Of a stretch of DNA of 64,000 nt, positions 10,501 through 18,949 are shown one piece after another (the stretch's first letter is position 1; each line of letters begins with the position of its first letter). Position numbers and translations under genes: made by a program. The notes beneath the pieces were generated by a model, which did not search any database, had not been told where the DNA came from, and saw only the letters and a program-made list of their open reading frames with translations. Source of the stretch: Symsagittifera roscoffensis (taxonomy: Eukaryota; Xenacoelomorpha; Acoela; Convolutidae); the NCBI RefSeq assembly GCF_963678635.1, contig NC_087066.1:4797454-4861453 (forward strand). Direction: 5' to 3'.

Positions 10501-12472
10501 GACAGTCTGGAGACAACCAGATTAAACAGGGGGGTTCAACTGGAAGCGACTCTGGGGTTGGGGGGACCAGCCAGAAGCCGAAAATGGGGTCCACTTCGTC
10601 CAGTCACAGTTACCAGGGCAGTGCCACTGGGATCAAAGGTCAAACAGGTGTGGGAGGGTTCTCGCAGAGTCCAAGAAGTGCCTTTTCTACTTTGAGCTCA
10701 TCAGCCAGTGCTTCCAAAGTGAGTAATTTGATTAATTGCCGTCAGAAAGCACCAAGTTGTGATTTTTTTGTCTCAGTTGGTAGAAAAACTAAAATTTTGA
10801 AAATTTCAAAAAAAGCAGTAGCTTAGAAATAATTGTTCTGAAGTTAAGAGGAAGTTTCAACGCAGAGTTTGAGGTAATCTAAAATGGTAGTTGTTCAACA
10901 GTGGAAAGATAAAAGTAAATGTGTCTGATTTCAGAGTGAACCGGTATCTGGTTCAGAACACAATTCTTCCTTCTCAGCCAACGCTGTCAACAACTCCAAC
11001 TCTTCCACTACTCCAATTATCACTCTGGAACAACTCAGCTCAGTGGCTGGAGGGCGACTGGGTTCATCTGCAGGTGGCCCCTCTTCACCTGCCAATAGAG
11101 GTCACAGTGGGGTCATGCATTCGGAGAGGTTATTTAAAAACTTTAATACAGGCCAGTTTGCGCAAAACAGGCAATTTCTATCTGTTTCACGGAGCTCGGA
11201 ACTGCTAAATGACGAGTAAAATATAAAGTGAAGATTACAAGTTTTGACGCTTCTTCAGTCAAAAGTTTTTGCAACTAGGATTTGATCATTTTGTATGGAA
11301 CGCAGCGGCTTTATTTTAGATGTTATTTATATTTGCATAAGAATTGGTCATAGGTAAGATTTCTCAAGCGGTGACTACGGATAATGGAATGCTATGAAAA
11401 AATATACTTGGCATGTATTGGATCAACGAATTGGTGTTTTCGTGCTCTCAAGAAAGTTATTCAGAACCTCTGAAACTGACTTCTGAGGAAGTTTTTTTTT
11501 GCAATTTTCGACCGGACTGAAAAAATATTGATATTGAACCTCGAAGTCATGGTGGAGAGGGTCAATTAAGAATTAAGATTTACATGTGTTGCTATCAGTT
11601 TTGTGTTATCAGATCGAACTCGCAGCAGCAGACATCAGTGGCGTCTGCAGCAGTGGAGATTGCGGCGGCTAAGAAGCGGGAGGAGAAGCTGAAGGGGAGG
11701 ATGGAGGAGTTGGTGAGTGCCCTGGACACTCTGTCCAAACACTGCGAGGTCAAGGACAGACACAGTGCAGAGTACATGGCAGATCTCAAACGTGCTAACA
11801 GGTGAGAGAGATCATTCACAACACCTCACAACTGCAGGCTTAAGAATAAGTGGCATTACACAATTGCATAACAGGCCAAAAAACAGCGTGTTGATGAAGA
11901 CGAAGATGAAAGGTTTTCTTAATATTGATGAAAAGATGGACAGAAAGATGAAGAACGTTGATTATGCATAGATGCATTTCATTATCAACACATTAATGGG
12001 AGCTGGAATTGTACCGTTGAATGAGCCGTAAAGTCGGAAGGACTGAATGCTTTATTTTTCAGCTTTATGCAAGTCAAATATTCGTCAAATCAAAGACTTC
12101 ATTAAGTGGGTTTTCGACAGTGTGCACATCGGTTTCGTTGACTGGAAGAATATGAAAAATATCATTTCACATAGCTTCGAAGTCTCTAAAATAGGAAAGG
12201 TATTAATAAAATAAAGATTTAGTGATTTAAGGTGTCTTTATCCGTTTTATTACTTGAATATATTGTGTTGTTGTAGTGCTTTAATCTCGGCCTACGACAA
12301 AGCTAAGAAGAAACACTCGTCCAGACTGAAGAAGTTGGAGTGTCAGATGAAGGCGATCTGCGAGAGACACGAGACCACTGTGAAAGTGCTCAGACAGAGA
12401 ATCAATCTTCTAGAGGAGGGGGAGAGAGTGAAGCAGAACATCAGCAGTCCCCCCAGTGAAACTTCTCTATAG
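1038..12472 (+). CDS. MCC: MCC (colorectal mutant cancer protein) orthologue, 15 exons, 5' end outside window
   Basis: Joined exons: 1038-1540, 1985-2134, 2594-2908, 4275-4444, 5972-6355, 6552-6653, 6889-7456, 7778-7981, 8306-8441, 8874-8995, 9727-9995, 10326-10718, 10935-11215, 11613-11801, 12277-12472. All phases fit and the sum is 1326 codons plus stop. The first base completes a codon begun in an upstream exon, so the N-terminal coiled coil is missing. The family is recognised from GKYESNTTALKIALDYSD, ENRLRDYIRQLK, ELESIYMDPE, LVSALDTLSKH, AEYMADLKRAN and a C-terminal ETSL, all with close counterparts in vertebrate MCC. MCC is a coiled-coil scaffold linked to Wnt signalling, cell migration and polarity, and binds PDZ proteins through its tail. 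The protein is much longer than the human one (829 residues) because of low-complexity inserts rich in Ser, Asn and Gly. Exon borders were chosen by GT/AG sites, phase and homology. Confidence 0.93.
1985..2134 (+). CDS. MCC: MCC exon b: low-complexity linker with tandem acceptor
   Basis: Fifty codons, phase 1 in and phase 1 out (donor GTGAGT at 2135). The acceptor is a tandem TAGCAG, so splicing at 1985 or 1988 would keep or drop one alanine. No known domain; Gly/Asn-rich disordered-looking linker. Confidence 0.75.
2594..2908 (+). CDS. MCC: MCC exon c: Cys/His/Asn-rich linker
   Basis: Phase 1 to phase 1, donor GTGAGT at 2909. The product has cysteine clusters (HCCCE, KDCCDN, NCCCRF), an Asn/His run around 2730-2765 and an acidic end. 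Whether the cysteines bind metal cannot be told; the pattern is not a standard zinc finger. It sits where vertebrate MCC has a less conserved segment. Confidence 0.7.
2909..4274. other. MCC intron of 1366 bases
   Basis: Runs from donor GTGAGT to a TTTTTGCAG acceptor. AT-rich. No exon compatible with the flanking phase 1 was found. A short open stretch near 3700-3750 ends at a GTAAAC donor-like site but has no fitting acceptor. Confidence 0.5.
4275..4444 (+). CDS. MCC: MCC exon d: acidic segment leading into central coiled coil
   Basis: Starts after TTTTTGCAG in phase 1 and ends in phase 0 at ATG|GTAGGA. The product is acidic and Gly-rich (SDFMDDDSLILAIERQTAM). Its end runs directly into the coiled coil of the next exon, as in vertebrate MCC. 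Confidence 0.78.
4700..4769 (+). repeat. tRNA-Pro-like SINE head (not an intact tRNA)
   Basis: Pol III box B GGTTCGAATC is at 4749-4758 and a box A-like TGGTCCGTTGGTAACGAG starts near 4707. The layout resembles tRNA-Pro, with CGG at the anticodon position and G after it. Acceptor, D and T stems pair badly, so it is a tRNA-derived repeat or pseudogene, followed by a T run. Confidence 0.5.
5355..5386 (+). repeat. Conserved SINE tail motif
   Basis: GTATCGCAAGTGATGCTCAG then CTTCGCCTGTGT. Related motifs occur at 13485-13506, 18372-18395, 18490-18513 and 22176-22216, mostly in SINE-like sequence; this points to a shared 3' domain. Confidence 0.5.
5462..5908 (+). repeat. R1 dispersed repeat, near-complete copy
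   Basis: About 447 bases. The head AAGAGTC...GACTCTT (5462-5490) can form a hairpin around ATGAACGTAGTG. The tail ends in ATTGACTCTTTT followed by CAACTGTCTGCTGGC. Same order as at 9149-9595 and 13958-14307. No ORF; family not recognised. Confidence 0.65.
5972..6355 (+). CDS. MCC: MCC exon e: central coiled coil
   Basis: Phase 0 to phase 0 (acceptor GTATTGTAG, donor GTGAGT at 6356). After a Ser/Pro/Thr stretch it encodes a clear coiled coil (LNKCKKENEELRRQL onward), corresponding to the coiled coil of vertebrate MCC that precedes its serine-rich region. Confidence 0.88.
6552..6653 (+). CDS. MCC: MCC exon f: Gly/Pro linker
   Basis: Thirty-four codons, phase 0 to phase 0, between TGTTTCAG and GTAAGA. 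Gly/Pro-rich (GAGPLPSGPPPLLPPRNGSA), matching the position of the Pro/Ser linker after the coiled coil in vertebrate MCC. Confidence 0.85.
6889..7456 (+). CDS. MCC: MCC exon g: Ser-rich segment and first signature coiled coil
   Basis: Starts in phase 0 after TTTGTTTCAG and leaves in phase 1 (TAG|GTTAGA). A Ser/Thr/Asn-rich part with a poly-Asn run (about 7096-7125) precedes RIIELELQLNKSVSKVD and LLQLTLEESKSTSERLALL, then GKYESNTTALKIALDYSD and ALESLLAL. This is the best conserved block of the family. Confidence 0.95.
7457..7777. other. MCC intron of 321 bases
   Basis: No exon. A short ACTACT/TAGTAG-rich stretch lies at 7568-7602; otherwise plain AT-rich sequence. Confidence 0.5.
7778..7981 (+). 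CDS. MCC: MCC exon h
   Basis: Phase 1 in and out. Encodes an acidic run, a basic stretch (KQKSRTSRRHAETVAKTIL) and a segment aligning with the vertebrate part in which tandem AENAAKALL-type residues precede the Ser/Thr linker. Confidence 0.88.
7982..8305. other. MCC intron of 324 bases
   Basis: Between donor GTATGC and acceptor GTCATAG. Nothing else seen. Confidence 0.5.
8306..8441 (+). CDS. MCC: MCC exon i: Gly/Ser linker
   Basis: Phase 1 in, phase 2 out (AACAAG|GTATCT). Gly/Ser-rich sequence with no domain, linking to the STTSST motif of the next exon. Confidence 0.83.
8442..8873. other. MCC intron of 432 bases
   Basis: AT-rich; ends with GTGTTCAG. No further feature recognised. Confidence 0.5.
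8874..8995 (+). CDS. MCC: MCC exon j: ENRLRDYIRQLK motif
   Basis: Encodes STTSSTNSATS then LDENRLRDYIRQLKTETTQVRLT, nearly collinear with vertebrate MCC (DEQRLKDYIQQLK). This starts the C-terminal coiled coil. Phase 2 in, phase 1 out. Confidence 0.95.
8996..9726. other. MCC intron carrying an R1 repeat
   Basis: 731 bases, of which 9149-9595 is an R1 copy. No coding sequence. Confidence 0.6.
9149..9595 (+). repeat. R1 dispersed repeat, second near-complete copy
   Basis: Head AAGAGTAATGAATGTGGTGA with a GACTCTT partner, tail TTCATTACTCTTTTCCAACT. Same order and near-identical length as 5462-5908, with clear sequence divergence. Confidence 0.65.
9727..9995 (+). CDS. MCC: MCC exon k: ELESI motif and Gln-rich insert
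   Basis: Encodes ELESIYMDPEFATQMKRK, a Gln-rich insert (about 9798-9840), and LEYAVLTQELMTLK, which aligns with LENAVLMQELMAMK of vertebrate MCC. Phase 1 in, phase 0 out (AAG|GTGAAT). Confidence 0.95.
9996..10325. other. MCC intron of 330 bases
   Basis: Ends in TTTGTTTTTTAG. Nothing else recognised. Confidence 0.5.
10326..10718 (+). CDS. MCC: MCC exon l: coiled coil then Gly/Ser-rich insert
   Basis: EEKAELRAQMYLIEKEKKQM and AYSVQVDHLKQLLEQQK match the vertebrate coiled coil, followed by a long Asn/Gly/Ser-rich insert. Phase 0 to phase 0, donor GTGAGT at 10719. Confidence 0.94.
10935..11215 (+). CDS. MCC: MCC exon m: disordered linker, LEQLSS motif
   Basis: Read from 10935 in phase 0 it gives an open Ser/Asn-rich segment with TLEQLSSVAGGRLGS and a terminal SRSSELLND, leaving in phase 2 at GA|GTAAAA. 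A stop would follow at 11217 if unspliced. Other frames are open here too, but phase and motifs support this one. Confidence 0.85.
11216..11612. other. MCC intron of 397 bases
   Basis: Ends in TTGTGTTATCAG. No other feature. Confidence 0.5.
11613..11801 (+). CDS. MCC: MCC exon n: C-terminal coiled coil
   Basis: Encodes KKREEKLKGRMEELVSALD and AEYMADLKRAN, collinear with vertebrate REKKLKARVQELVSALE and AEFVNDLKRAN. Phase 2 in and out. Confidence 0.95.
11802..12276. other. Last MCC intron
   Basis: 475 bases between GTGAGA and TTGTTGTAG. An open stretch at 11717-11971 in another frame is a shadow of exon n plus intron. Confidence 0.5.
12277..12472 (+). CDS. MCC: MCC terminal exon with PDZ-binding tail
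   Basis: Encodes AYDKAKKKHSSRLKKLECQM and ERHETTVKVLRQRINLLEE, then a short linker and SETSL before TAG (12470-12472). ETSL is a class I PDZ ligand, identical to the human MCC terminus. Human MCC binds PDZ scaffolds through this tail. Confidence 0.96.
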
Positions 12473-12523
12473 TGCTTATTTCTATTCGCCTTAATAATAT
12501 AGGCAAATTGCAAGCAGATTAAA

Positions 12524-12529
12524 AATAAA
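12524..12529 (+). promoter_or_regulatory. Probable MCC polyadenylation signal
   Basis: AATAAA 52 bases after the MCC stop codon. No other canonical signal lies between, so the 3' UTR is probably short. Confidence 0.55.
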
Positions 12530-13332
12530 CGAAAAGTTTTCATTTATTTAAAATTTTAAAAATGAAAAAATTCAAATATTCGAACATTTTTGAGTTGTTT
12601 AATATAAGCTATAACATGCTGTCACAAATAACATGAACACCTGATGATTAAATGGCTTTTAATTGGTGGTTCAAAATACTTTGCTTAATCTGCTGCCGTT
12701 TGACTTCATGCATTTCACCTAAATGCAAGGCTTTCTTATAAACATCATTCAATTTCTGTTCTCTAATCGGGCCAAAGTTTTCTAAATTTTAGTTTTTCCT
12801 AATAGATCTTGATTATTTTGTGTTGTTTCGCACTGCGATTCTATTTTGGTAATAATTTGTAATTAATTTAAGTTAGCATACATTTGATTAGTTTTAAACT
12901 TCATCTATCGAGCAAAGATTCAATTTTTGTGCGATAAGTCTGAATTCTTCCATGATTTCTATATTTTCTTTGCATTTTGTAAAAGTCTGCTGGCCGCATT
13001 ACAGAAATAATTGACTTTTCCGTTGATCTTTTTTGTGGAGACATCAGTTGCTGTTTAATTGGAGGGTAAGCGTAAAGATTTGGTAAATTTATTGCTCAAG
13101 GTTTCACCCTTGGTGCCATACTACGTCGATTCCCTTACATCAGTTTTCAATAGATTACATTTGCGACATCAGCTTAGTGTATTATTACGAAATTTCTTTT
13201 TTTTTCTAACCTAACTCGCAAATAAAAGTGTTCATCAAAAGTGTTCACTTATTTGGAAATTTCACTGACGCATTGGCAATTGCAAAGAATCTGTTCTCTG
13301 CTTTGATTGTGATTGTTTTTTGGTACCTATTA
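12530..13332. other. Intergenic, nothing recognised
   Basis: AT-rich sequence after MCC without credible ORFs or clear repeats. Confidence 0.45.
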
Positions 13333-13400
13333 AGCTTCGTGGCTGAGTGCTTAGTGTTTGAGACTCTTAATCGCTAGGTCGCAGGTCCGATCTCAGATGT
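13333..13400 (+). repeat. tRNA-Lys-like SINE head
   Basis: Box A-like TGGCTGAGTGCTTAG (13340-13354), an anticodon-loop-like CTCTTAA with CTT at 13366-13368, and box B-like GGTCCGATCT (13384-13393). GAGACTCTTAATC is typical of tRNA-Lys. Stems do not close well. The SINE tail motif follows at 13485-13506, so the element probably runs about 13333-13510. Confidence 0.55.
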
Positions 13401-13484
13401 TGCCGAATTTTTACTAGTTTGAGGTTTATCACTACTTATTGTTTTTTTTATAGAGCTTCTTGTCGTGTTCTGGCTAGTGTTTGT

Positions 13485-13506
13485 GAAGCGCAGCTTCGGC
13501 TCTCTG
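13485..13506 (+). repeat. SINE tail motif
   Basis: GTGAAGCGCAGCTTCGGCTC and on; matches the tail seen at 5355 and 18372, placed about 85 bases after a tRNA-like head. Confidence 0.45.
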
Positions 13507-13621
13507 TAAAAAATGCATTTCACGAAAAGTACGCATTTTGAGGATAGAGTACGACGACAATAAAATTGACGTTCAATCAAAAGTTTCCATAGTTCTTTGA
13601 ACGATTTTTCTAGTCGTTTTT

Positions 13622-13957
13622 AAGAGTCGATTAACGTCACTTAGACTCTTATGTAGGCCGCAATTTTTTTTTTCAGTACGAAAATATGTCTAGGTTCAAA
13701 TTAAGTTTTTCGCTGTTTGACTTGTGATTTTTTCAAAGTTTACTTCATTTCTTTTTTTAAAAGGAAAACGAACTACATTATCGAACAGCGAAAGTGTAAA
13801 GGTCACGAAAACTCGATCGACTCTTAAGATTTCCTAGCGAGAAGAACATTTTATCTGCAGGAATTTACTTGATCCAGTTTTCTCACATAGGGTTATTTTT
13901 ATCAAAAAAGGGTCAATCAGGAATTTTTCTGAAAGAGCTTAACGCCATCTATTTTTA
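13622..13957 (+). repeat. R1 repeat, 3'-truncated copy
   Basis: Head AAGAGTCGATTAACGTC with GACTCTT partner. The body matches 5462-5908 up to about 13957, where the head of a second R1 copy begins. Confidence 0.6.
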
Positions 13958-14307
13958 AAAAGTAATGAAAGTAGTGAAGACTCTTATATTGGTCTTGCAG
14001 ATTTTTCTTCAGTATAAACTCCTAAAATCATGGTGGACTTAGGTATATATGCACTTTTTGAGTTCAATTGAAATTCATCTGCTGAAATTTACTCAAAAGA
14101 TTTTCAGCGGAATGAAAATTTTACCTGTTAATCTAGTTTTCTCAAGTTGGGTTAATGCTATCAAAAAAGTGCCAATCATAAATCGTTCTAGAAATTCAAA
14201 GAGCTTAAAGGGCATCTATTTTTTTTGAAATCGGAAAGTTGATATTTTTTCCACAAAGTGTTTTTGTTTACTTGCGTTTATTACTCTTTTCCAATCTTCG
14301 ATTGGCT
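13958..14307 (+). repeat. R1 repeat, adjoining second copy
   Basis: Begins with AAAGTAATGAAAGTAGTGAA and ends with TTACTCTTTTCCAATCTTCG. Head-to-tail with the preceding copy. A tail-only fragment follows at 14346-14392. Confidence 0.6.
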
Positions 14308-14345
14308 GTTCTTGAATTGTTTCAAAAAATTTCAGATTTTATTTA

Positions 14346-14392
14346 TGTTTATGTGCGGTCATTGACTCTTTTCCAACTGTCTGTTGGCTACG
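14346..14392 (+). repeat. R1 tail fragment
   Basis: GTGCGGTCATTGACTCTTTT then CCAACTGTCTGTTGGCTACG. Same tail as at window positions 12-57. Confidence 0.55.
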
Positions 14393-16015
14393 TTCTAAAT
14401 TTTAACAGAAGACCTTCGTTTTTTAAGAGAGCTCGAAAAATAATTTAGCAAGCTTTAAAAAAATCCCCGCCTGTTAAATGCGCTTCCTGAAGATAGATGG
14501 ATTAGTACGAAGCTAACTTGGAATGTGTATCTTGTGGTCAGATAAATGATAACTATGTGATCATGGATTTCTTTTGTTCGAGAATTAATCAACTAAATCA
14601 ATCACATTTCTTATTCTAAGACTGTAGTTGGAAATAATATAGAATGTTCAACTGTTTAAACGATTTTTTTATTCCAAATAATTTACATCGACATTTTTTG
14701 AACTGTTTTCCAGATGTCTCAATTATTTTGGGAGTCCAGATGTCTCAATTATTTTGGGAGAGGTCTCAAGTAATGCATCAATAGTTTTCCTTTTTGTCTG
14801 AAATTGTATTATTTTGGTGTGAGAAGATTGAATTTTTCAAGATAATTTATGATGTGATATTAGAGCAAATGCTTAAACACTTTACGGAAAATAGAAAGTA
14901 TTAATTAAGGTTCAATTTTAATCCGCTTGTGAGAGATCACCATCTTTATGAGTTAGAGTTACCTCAGCCAATTTAAAAACATCGGGAAAAAGGGGGTGCA
15001 TTAGGCAATGGTTGAGACATTTGTTAGTACAAGTACAAAACACTTTCAGTTTTTTTAGAGAAATCATTGAAACCTTGAGCGTCTGTGTGGAATTTGCAGG
15101 GAAGGCAGTTTACAATATTCGATAGTTCGTTTTCACTAGTTAATACATTATGAAAAGAAAATAGTTCAGAGCTATCTTCGGTGTTTATCGGAACTGTTTT
15201 TTCATTTTTGACCCTACTGCTGCAAAGAAATAAATAGATTTGTCACAAACTACCTTAAAAGATATAGGCACATTAGATTTTTTCTTTGCCTGTTACCTCA
15301 GAGATAGAATAATACGAACTGCCAGCATCCGTTTTATGATAAGTAGTTGATTGTATTTTTACATAGTCTCTCATAGCTATGTTTATTATATATTTTGTCT
15401 GATTTCTGTATTTACAAAATTTGTCGTTGGATTCTTGAGTTTCTTTGGATCGCTAGTTTTCATGGAATAGTCTGTCTCTTTTTATGAAATTTTTCACTCG
15501 GCTAATTACGCAGTTTTTTTTCTGTAATTCGTGTTGCATTTTTTATAATCATAGTTGTTTGGTTTCTGTCTTTTATGTTGTAAAGGAAAAACTACTCTCT
15601 CGGATGAGAAATAGTCCATTATCTACGTGGTCTTCGGTTTGCTATTAAAGTATCTACTTGGAAATTAGTTTCACATTTAGCAGATAATTTATCCTTTTGT
15701 GGTTCACAGTTTTTCAAATTCACAGTTTTTATTGTGATTGCTGTGAAACATATCAATCAGTAATTTAGAATTGTTTTGTTCACGTGAAGCAGCAGATAAC
15801 TGAACAAACTGAAGGTTGATTGCTAAGCAACTCTTGAATTGTTGTCTTTCCGGTGTTTCCTCTGGAGTGTTTGAGTTTTTAATTCCCGCGTACAATGTTT
15901 TCAGTAACTTCGTAAAAATCGATGTCATTGACTAATGCTCTAAAAGTTTAGTATTTTCAATGTTGGCACGTGGGACAATGTATACGCAGCCTAATATTGT
16001 GGTCTACTTTACCGA
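14393..16015. other. Intergenic, no gene seen
   Basis: AT-rich. Contains a 25-base tandem duplication (14713-14764, unit CAGATGTCTCAATTATTTTG plus five bases). ORFs such as 15704-15928 (minus) show no protein signature. Confidence 0.45.
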
Positions 16016-16214
16016 AGATAATTTGGTTGTTAAATTCCGTACATCGTTACGGTTAGATTTCTTAAGTCGGAAAATCTAGATCCGCTCTTATTTAACTGTC
16101 AATGTCTTCTCCTTTTCTTTCCGACAGCAATATTCAGTTGACTGATCCACCTAATTTGAGAATTCCGTGATCTTTAACATTGTTCAACCATGTTATCGTT
16201 AAGCAAACAAAAAA
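16016..16214 (+). repeat. 200-bp direct repeat, copy 1
   Basis: Starts GATAATTTGGTTGTTAAATT. Closely matches 16573-16773 in the same orientation, sharing CATCGTTACGGTTAGATTTC and TTTCTTTCCGACAGCAAT. No coding potential. Confidence 0.7.
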
Positions 16215-16572
16215 TATGACAACTTGAGTAATTTAAAAAAAAAACTTGCAGCTCACGAAAGCTTCTGCTATGTGGTCTGATATTCTGAAAGAGAACCTCC
16301 GGCATCGCGAACAAAAAAAACGACTAGCGAAAAATTGTGTTCTTGAGAGAAACAAAAGTTAACTTAGAAGCTTCAATATTATCTTAAACAAGCTTAAAAA
16401 TGGTATTTTAATCCTCTATATATCCTCTTCTTCAACCAAACGGCTGATGTAACTTTCCAGTGGCAATAAAAATGAACAAAAAATGAATAAATGAAAAAAC
16501 TAGGTGTGCCGATTTTAGTTCATTGAAAGCAAACAGAAAACATAACAAGAAAATAGTATTTAAATAGCACAG

Positions 16573-16773
16573 GATAATTTGGTTGTTTATTTCCATACAT
16601 CGTTACGGTTAGATTTCTTACGTCGGAAAATCTATATCCGCTCTTATTTAACTGTCAATGTCTTCTCCTTTTCTTTCCGACAGCAATGTTAAGTTGACTG
16701 ATCCACCTAATTTGAGAATTCCGTGATCTGTAACATTGTTCAACCATGTTATTGTTATGCAAACAAAAATTAT
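16573..16773 (+). repeat. 200-bp direct repeat, copy 2
   Basis: Second copy of the 16016 repeat, 557 bases downstream, differing at scattered positions. An ORF at 16723-17007 starts inside it and runs through AT-rich sequence; no similarity recognised. Confidence 0.7.
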
Positions 16774-18221
16774 TATTGTAATCGTGTGAGACTGCGTAAT
16801 CAGACACTTCTCAATGAAAAATTTTACATAAACAAAGTTTTATTCAACTTAATCTATATTCCCATCAGAATAACTGAGCAGTTACTTTGGGATTTACAAA
16901 AACTCTCGAAGATTTTTCTGGCTTCAATTTTTTCTGGAGACGTTCTCGACTCTGCGTTCAACTTTTTCCCCGAATATTGCCAATTGTACGCTGTCCTGCT
17001 TTTTTGACCGCATTTTGATTTTTACCCAAGCTTTCTACCTTCTTTATATTTAAATACTCAATACCGTTTTGAGCGTTTCCTTTTTCAATACGAAGTTAAC
17101 GCAATTTCTTGTGCTTGTGAAATTCACTTGCTTTGATGCAATGTTGTGAGCAAAGCCTCATCTTTTGGCCATTCTCATTTAAAAACATCGGTGATAATGT
17201 ATGGGTTTTTCGAAAATTTTCAAGTATATCGCTGCACCATAAAAAATGGGTTTTTAAAAAAGTGATCTTCATTATAAGCCTGAGAAATAAAACTCCATAA
17301 TCGTGACCCAAAGAAATCATGACAAGCTTTGATCCCGGTCGCATTTACGTTCATTTTCGACATAATTGCAGAAAAAATTGACAATGTCTCACCAGGTTTG
17401 CACAAGCACGTGCAGCAAAGGGAAAAGAAGGGGGAGTGTTAACGACTATTATGCAATCTTTTCTTGAGTACCTTTTTAGTGCTATAACCCCATCAACCTC
17501 TTCGAGCCACACCCAAACTCTCATATTTTGCGATATCCTTTAAATTTGCGATATCCTGTCTTTGATCAGCATTTTCACATTTGAGGGCCTCTATTTCCAC
17601 CATTTTTTTTCTGTTGATTGGCGGGTTAGCAGTAAACATGCAAGTTGACAAGTTAGCAGTAGCCATGATAATTAAATAAAAATATTAAACCAAGAAAGCT
17701 TCAAAAGTAACCCTGTAAATTTAACGCTTCACATTAAGGCTAAAATCATAGCAAAAGTCCAGCGGAAGTTTTTCCTCAATTTTTTTTGAAAATCAAGCAA
17801 GTGACTGAACATCAGTTCTTTTTTATTCTATCATAAAAAGTTCTAACGTTTCAAATTGTTCTAAGATAATGTCGTTTTTTAATGATTAAAAATTCTTAAG
17901 TTATTTATCCTGAGGTTATGGTCGGAGTTTAATTATTGAAAATTAACTGAGCTATTGCCAGCTTACAAGCGCTCAGTTTGTAAATTGAGCTCTTGTTTGT
18001 GACTGCAGTCAAGTGATTGCAGGTCGCCATTGCATTCGATGCGCCATTTTGCCACGAAATGAGAATAATTATTTTATAAAGCAATTGTCTCTAAATCACG
18101 AACTAAATCTTTTAATCGAACCATTTTTATTTATTGGATAAAAATCAGCATTTCTGCGAGGGTGACTGCATAGACATATTTTGAGTACATATTTTTTTGG
18201 CTAGTGCTTAAAGAATCGTGA
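16774..18221. other. Intergenic, possible decayed ORF
   Basis: Two overlapping minus-strand ORFs (17096-17344 and 17220-17405) show no recognised family; they may be a decayed mobile-element fragment or chance. The rest is AT-rich. Confidence 0.3.
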
Positions 18222-18290
18222 GCGATCATGGCGCAGATTTTGGGACGTTTGACTTCTAATCTCGTGGTCGGGGTTTCAATACCGGCACGA
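18222..18290 (+). repeat. tRNA-Arg-like SINE head
   Basis: ATGGCGCAGATTTTGGGACG, then an anticodon loop CTTCTAA with TCT at 18255-18257, then GGTCGGGGTTTCAATACC in the box B position. The GACTTCTAATC core is typical of tRNA-Arg(TCT). Stems are decayed. Followed by T runs and the SINE tail at 18372-18395. Confidence 0.55.
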
Positions 18291-18371
18291 TGCAGATTTT
18301 TTTAAAACTTTTTTCGTTATAACTTTCTGACTCTTTTGGGGCTACTTTTTGCCAATTTTTGATAATGTTGC

Positions 18372-18395
18372 GACGTGCAGCTTCGCCTCTGTGTC
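18372..18395 (+). repeat. SINE tail motif
   Basis: GACGTGCAGCTTCGCCTCTG then TGTC; a further diverged copy lies at 18490-18513 (GCGAATGTCCGCTTCGCTTC). Confidence 0.45.
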
Positions 18396-18949
18396 GATAA
18401 TTTTTGCTGGTTTTTCCGAGTTGTACTTTTAACCTTAATTGTAATTTCTCATCTAGCTTGTTCTAGGTTCGTGACGTATCGCAGAAGATGCGAATGTCCG
18501 CTTCGCTTCTGACTTGCATTGAAATTCAAAAACTTGCAAACTAAGTCGTTTTTTGGTCACCTGGAGCTTTTAAAGAAAATAGCCGTTAACTCAAGGCTAT
18601 GATGCGCGATTTGAAACTGCTAGTGGTAAGTATTTGATTTCCAATGGCCATAATATATATACCAAACAGTTTTCTTATTATTTGAACGGGTTTGCAATTG
18701 AACGCTACCGTCAATAGCTCCCAATTTGCCCCATGACGCTCAGATAAGAACTGTTTTAGAAATCAAGCGAACATTGCATTCAATTCGATTCAAGTGGCCC
18801 AGATCCTAGGAATTATAATAATAATAATCCAATAATGCTCACATATTAAGTATTTCTCTCTTATAAGGAATTCCTAAAGTTTTCGAAGAAAACCCTTCAA
18901 TCAATTTCTATTTGTTCTTCATAAATTCAAAATGACTTTTTTCGTTAGT

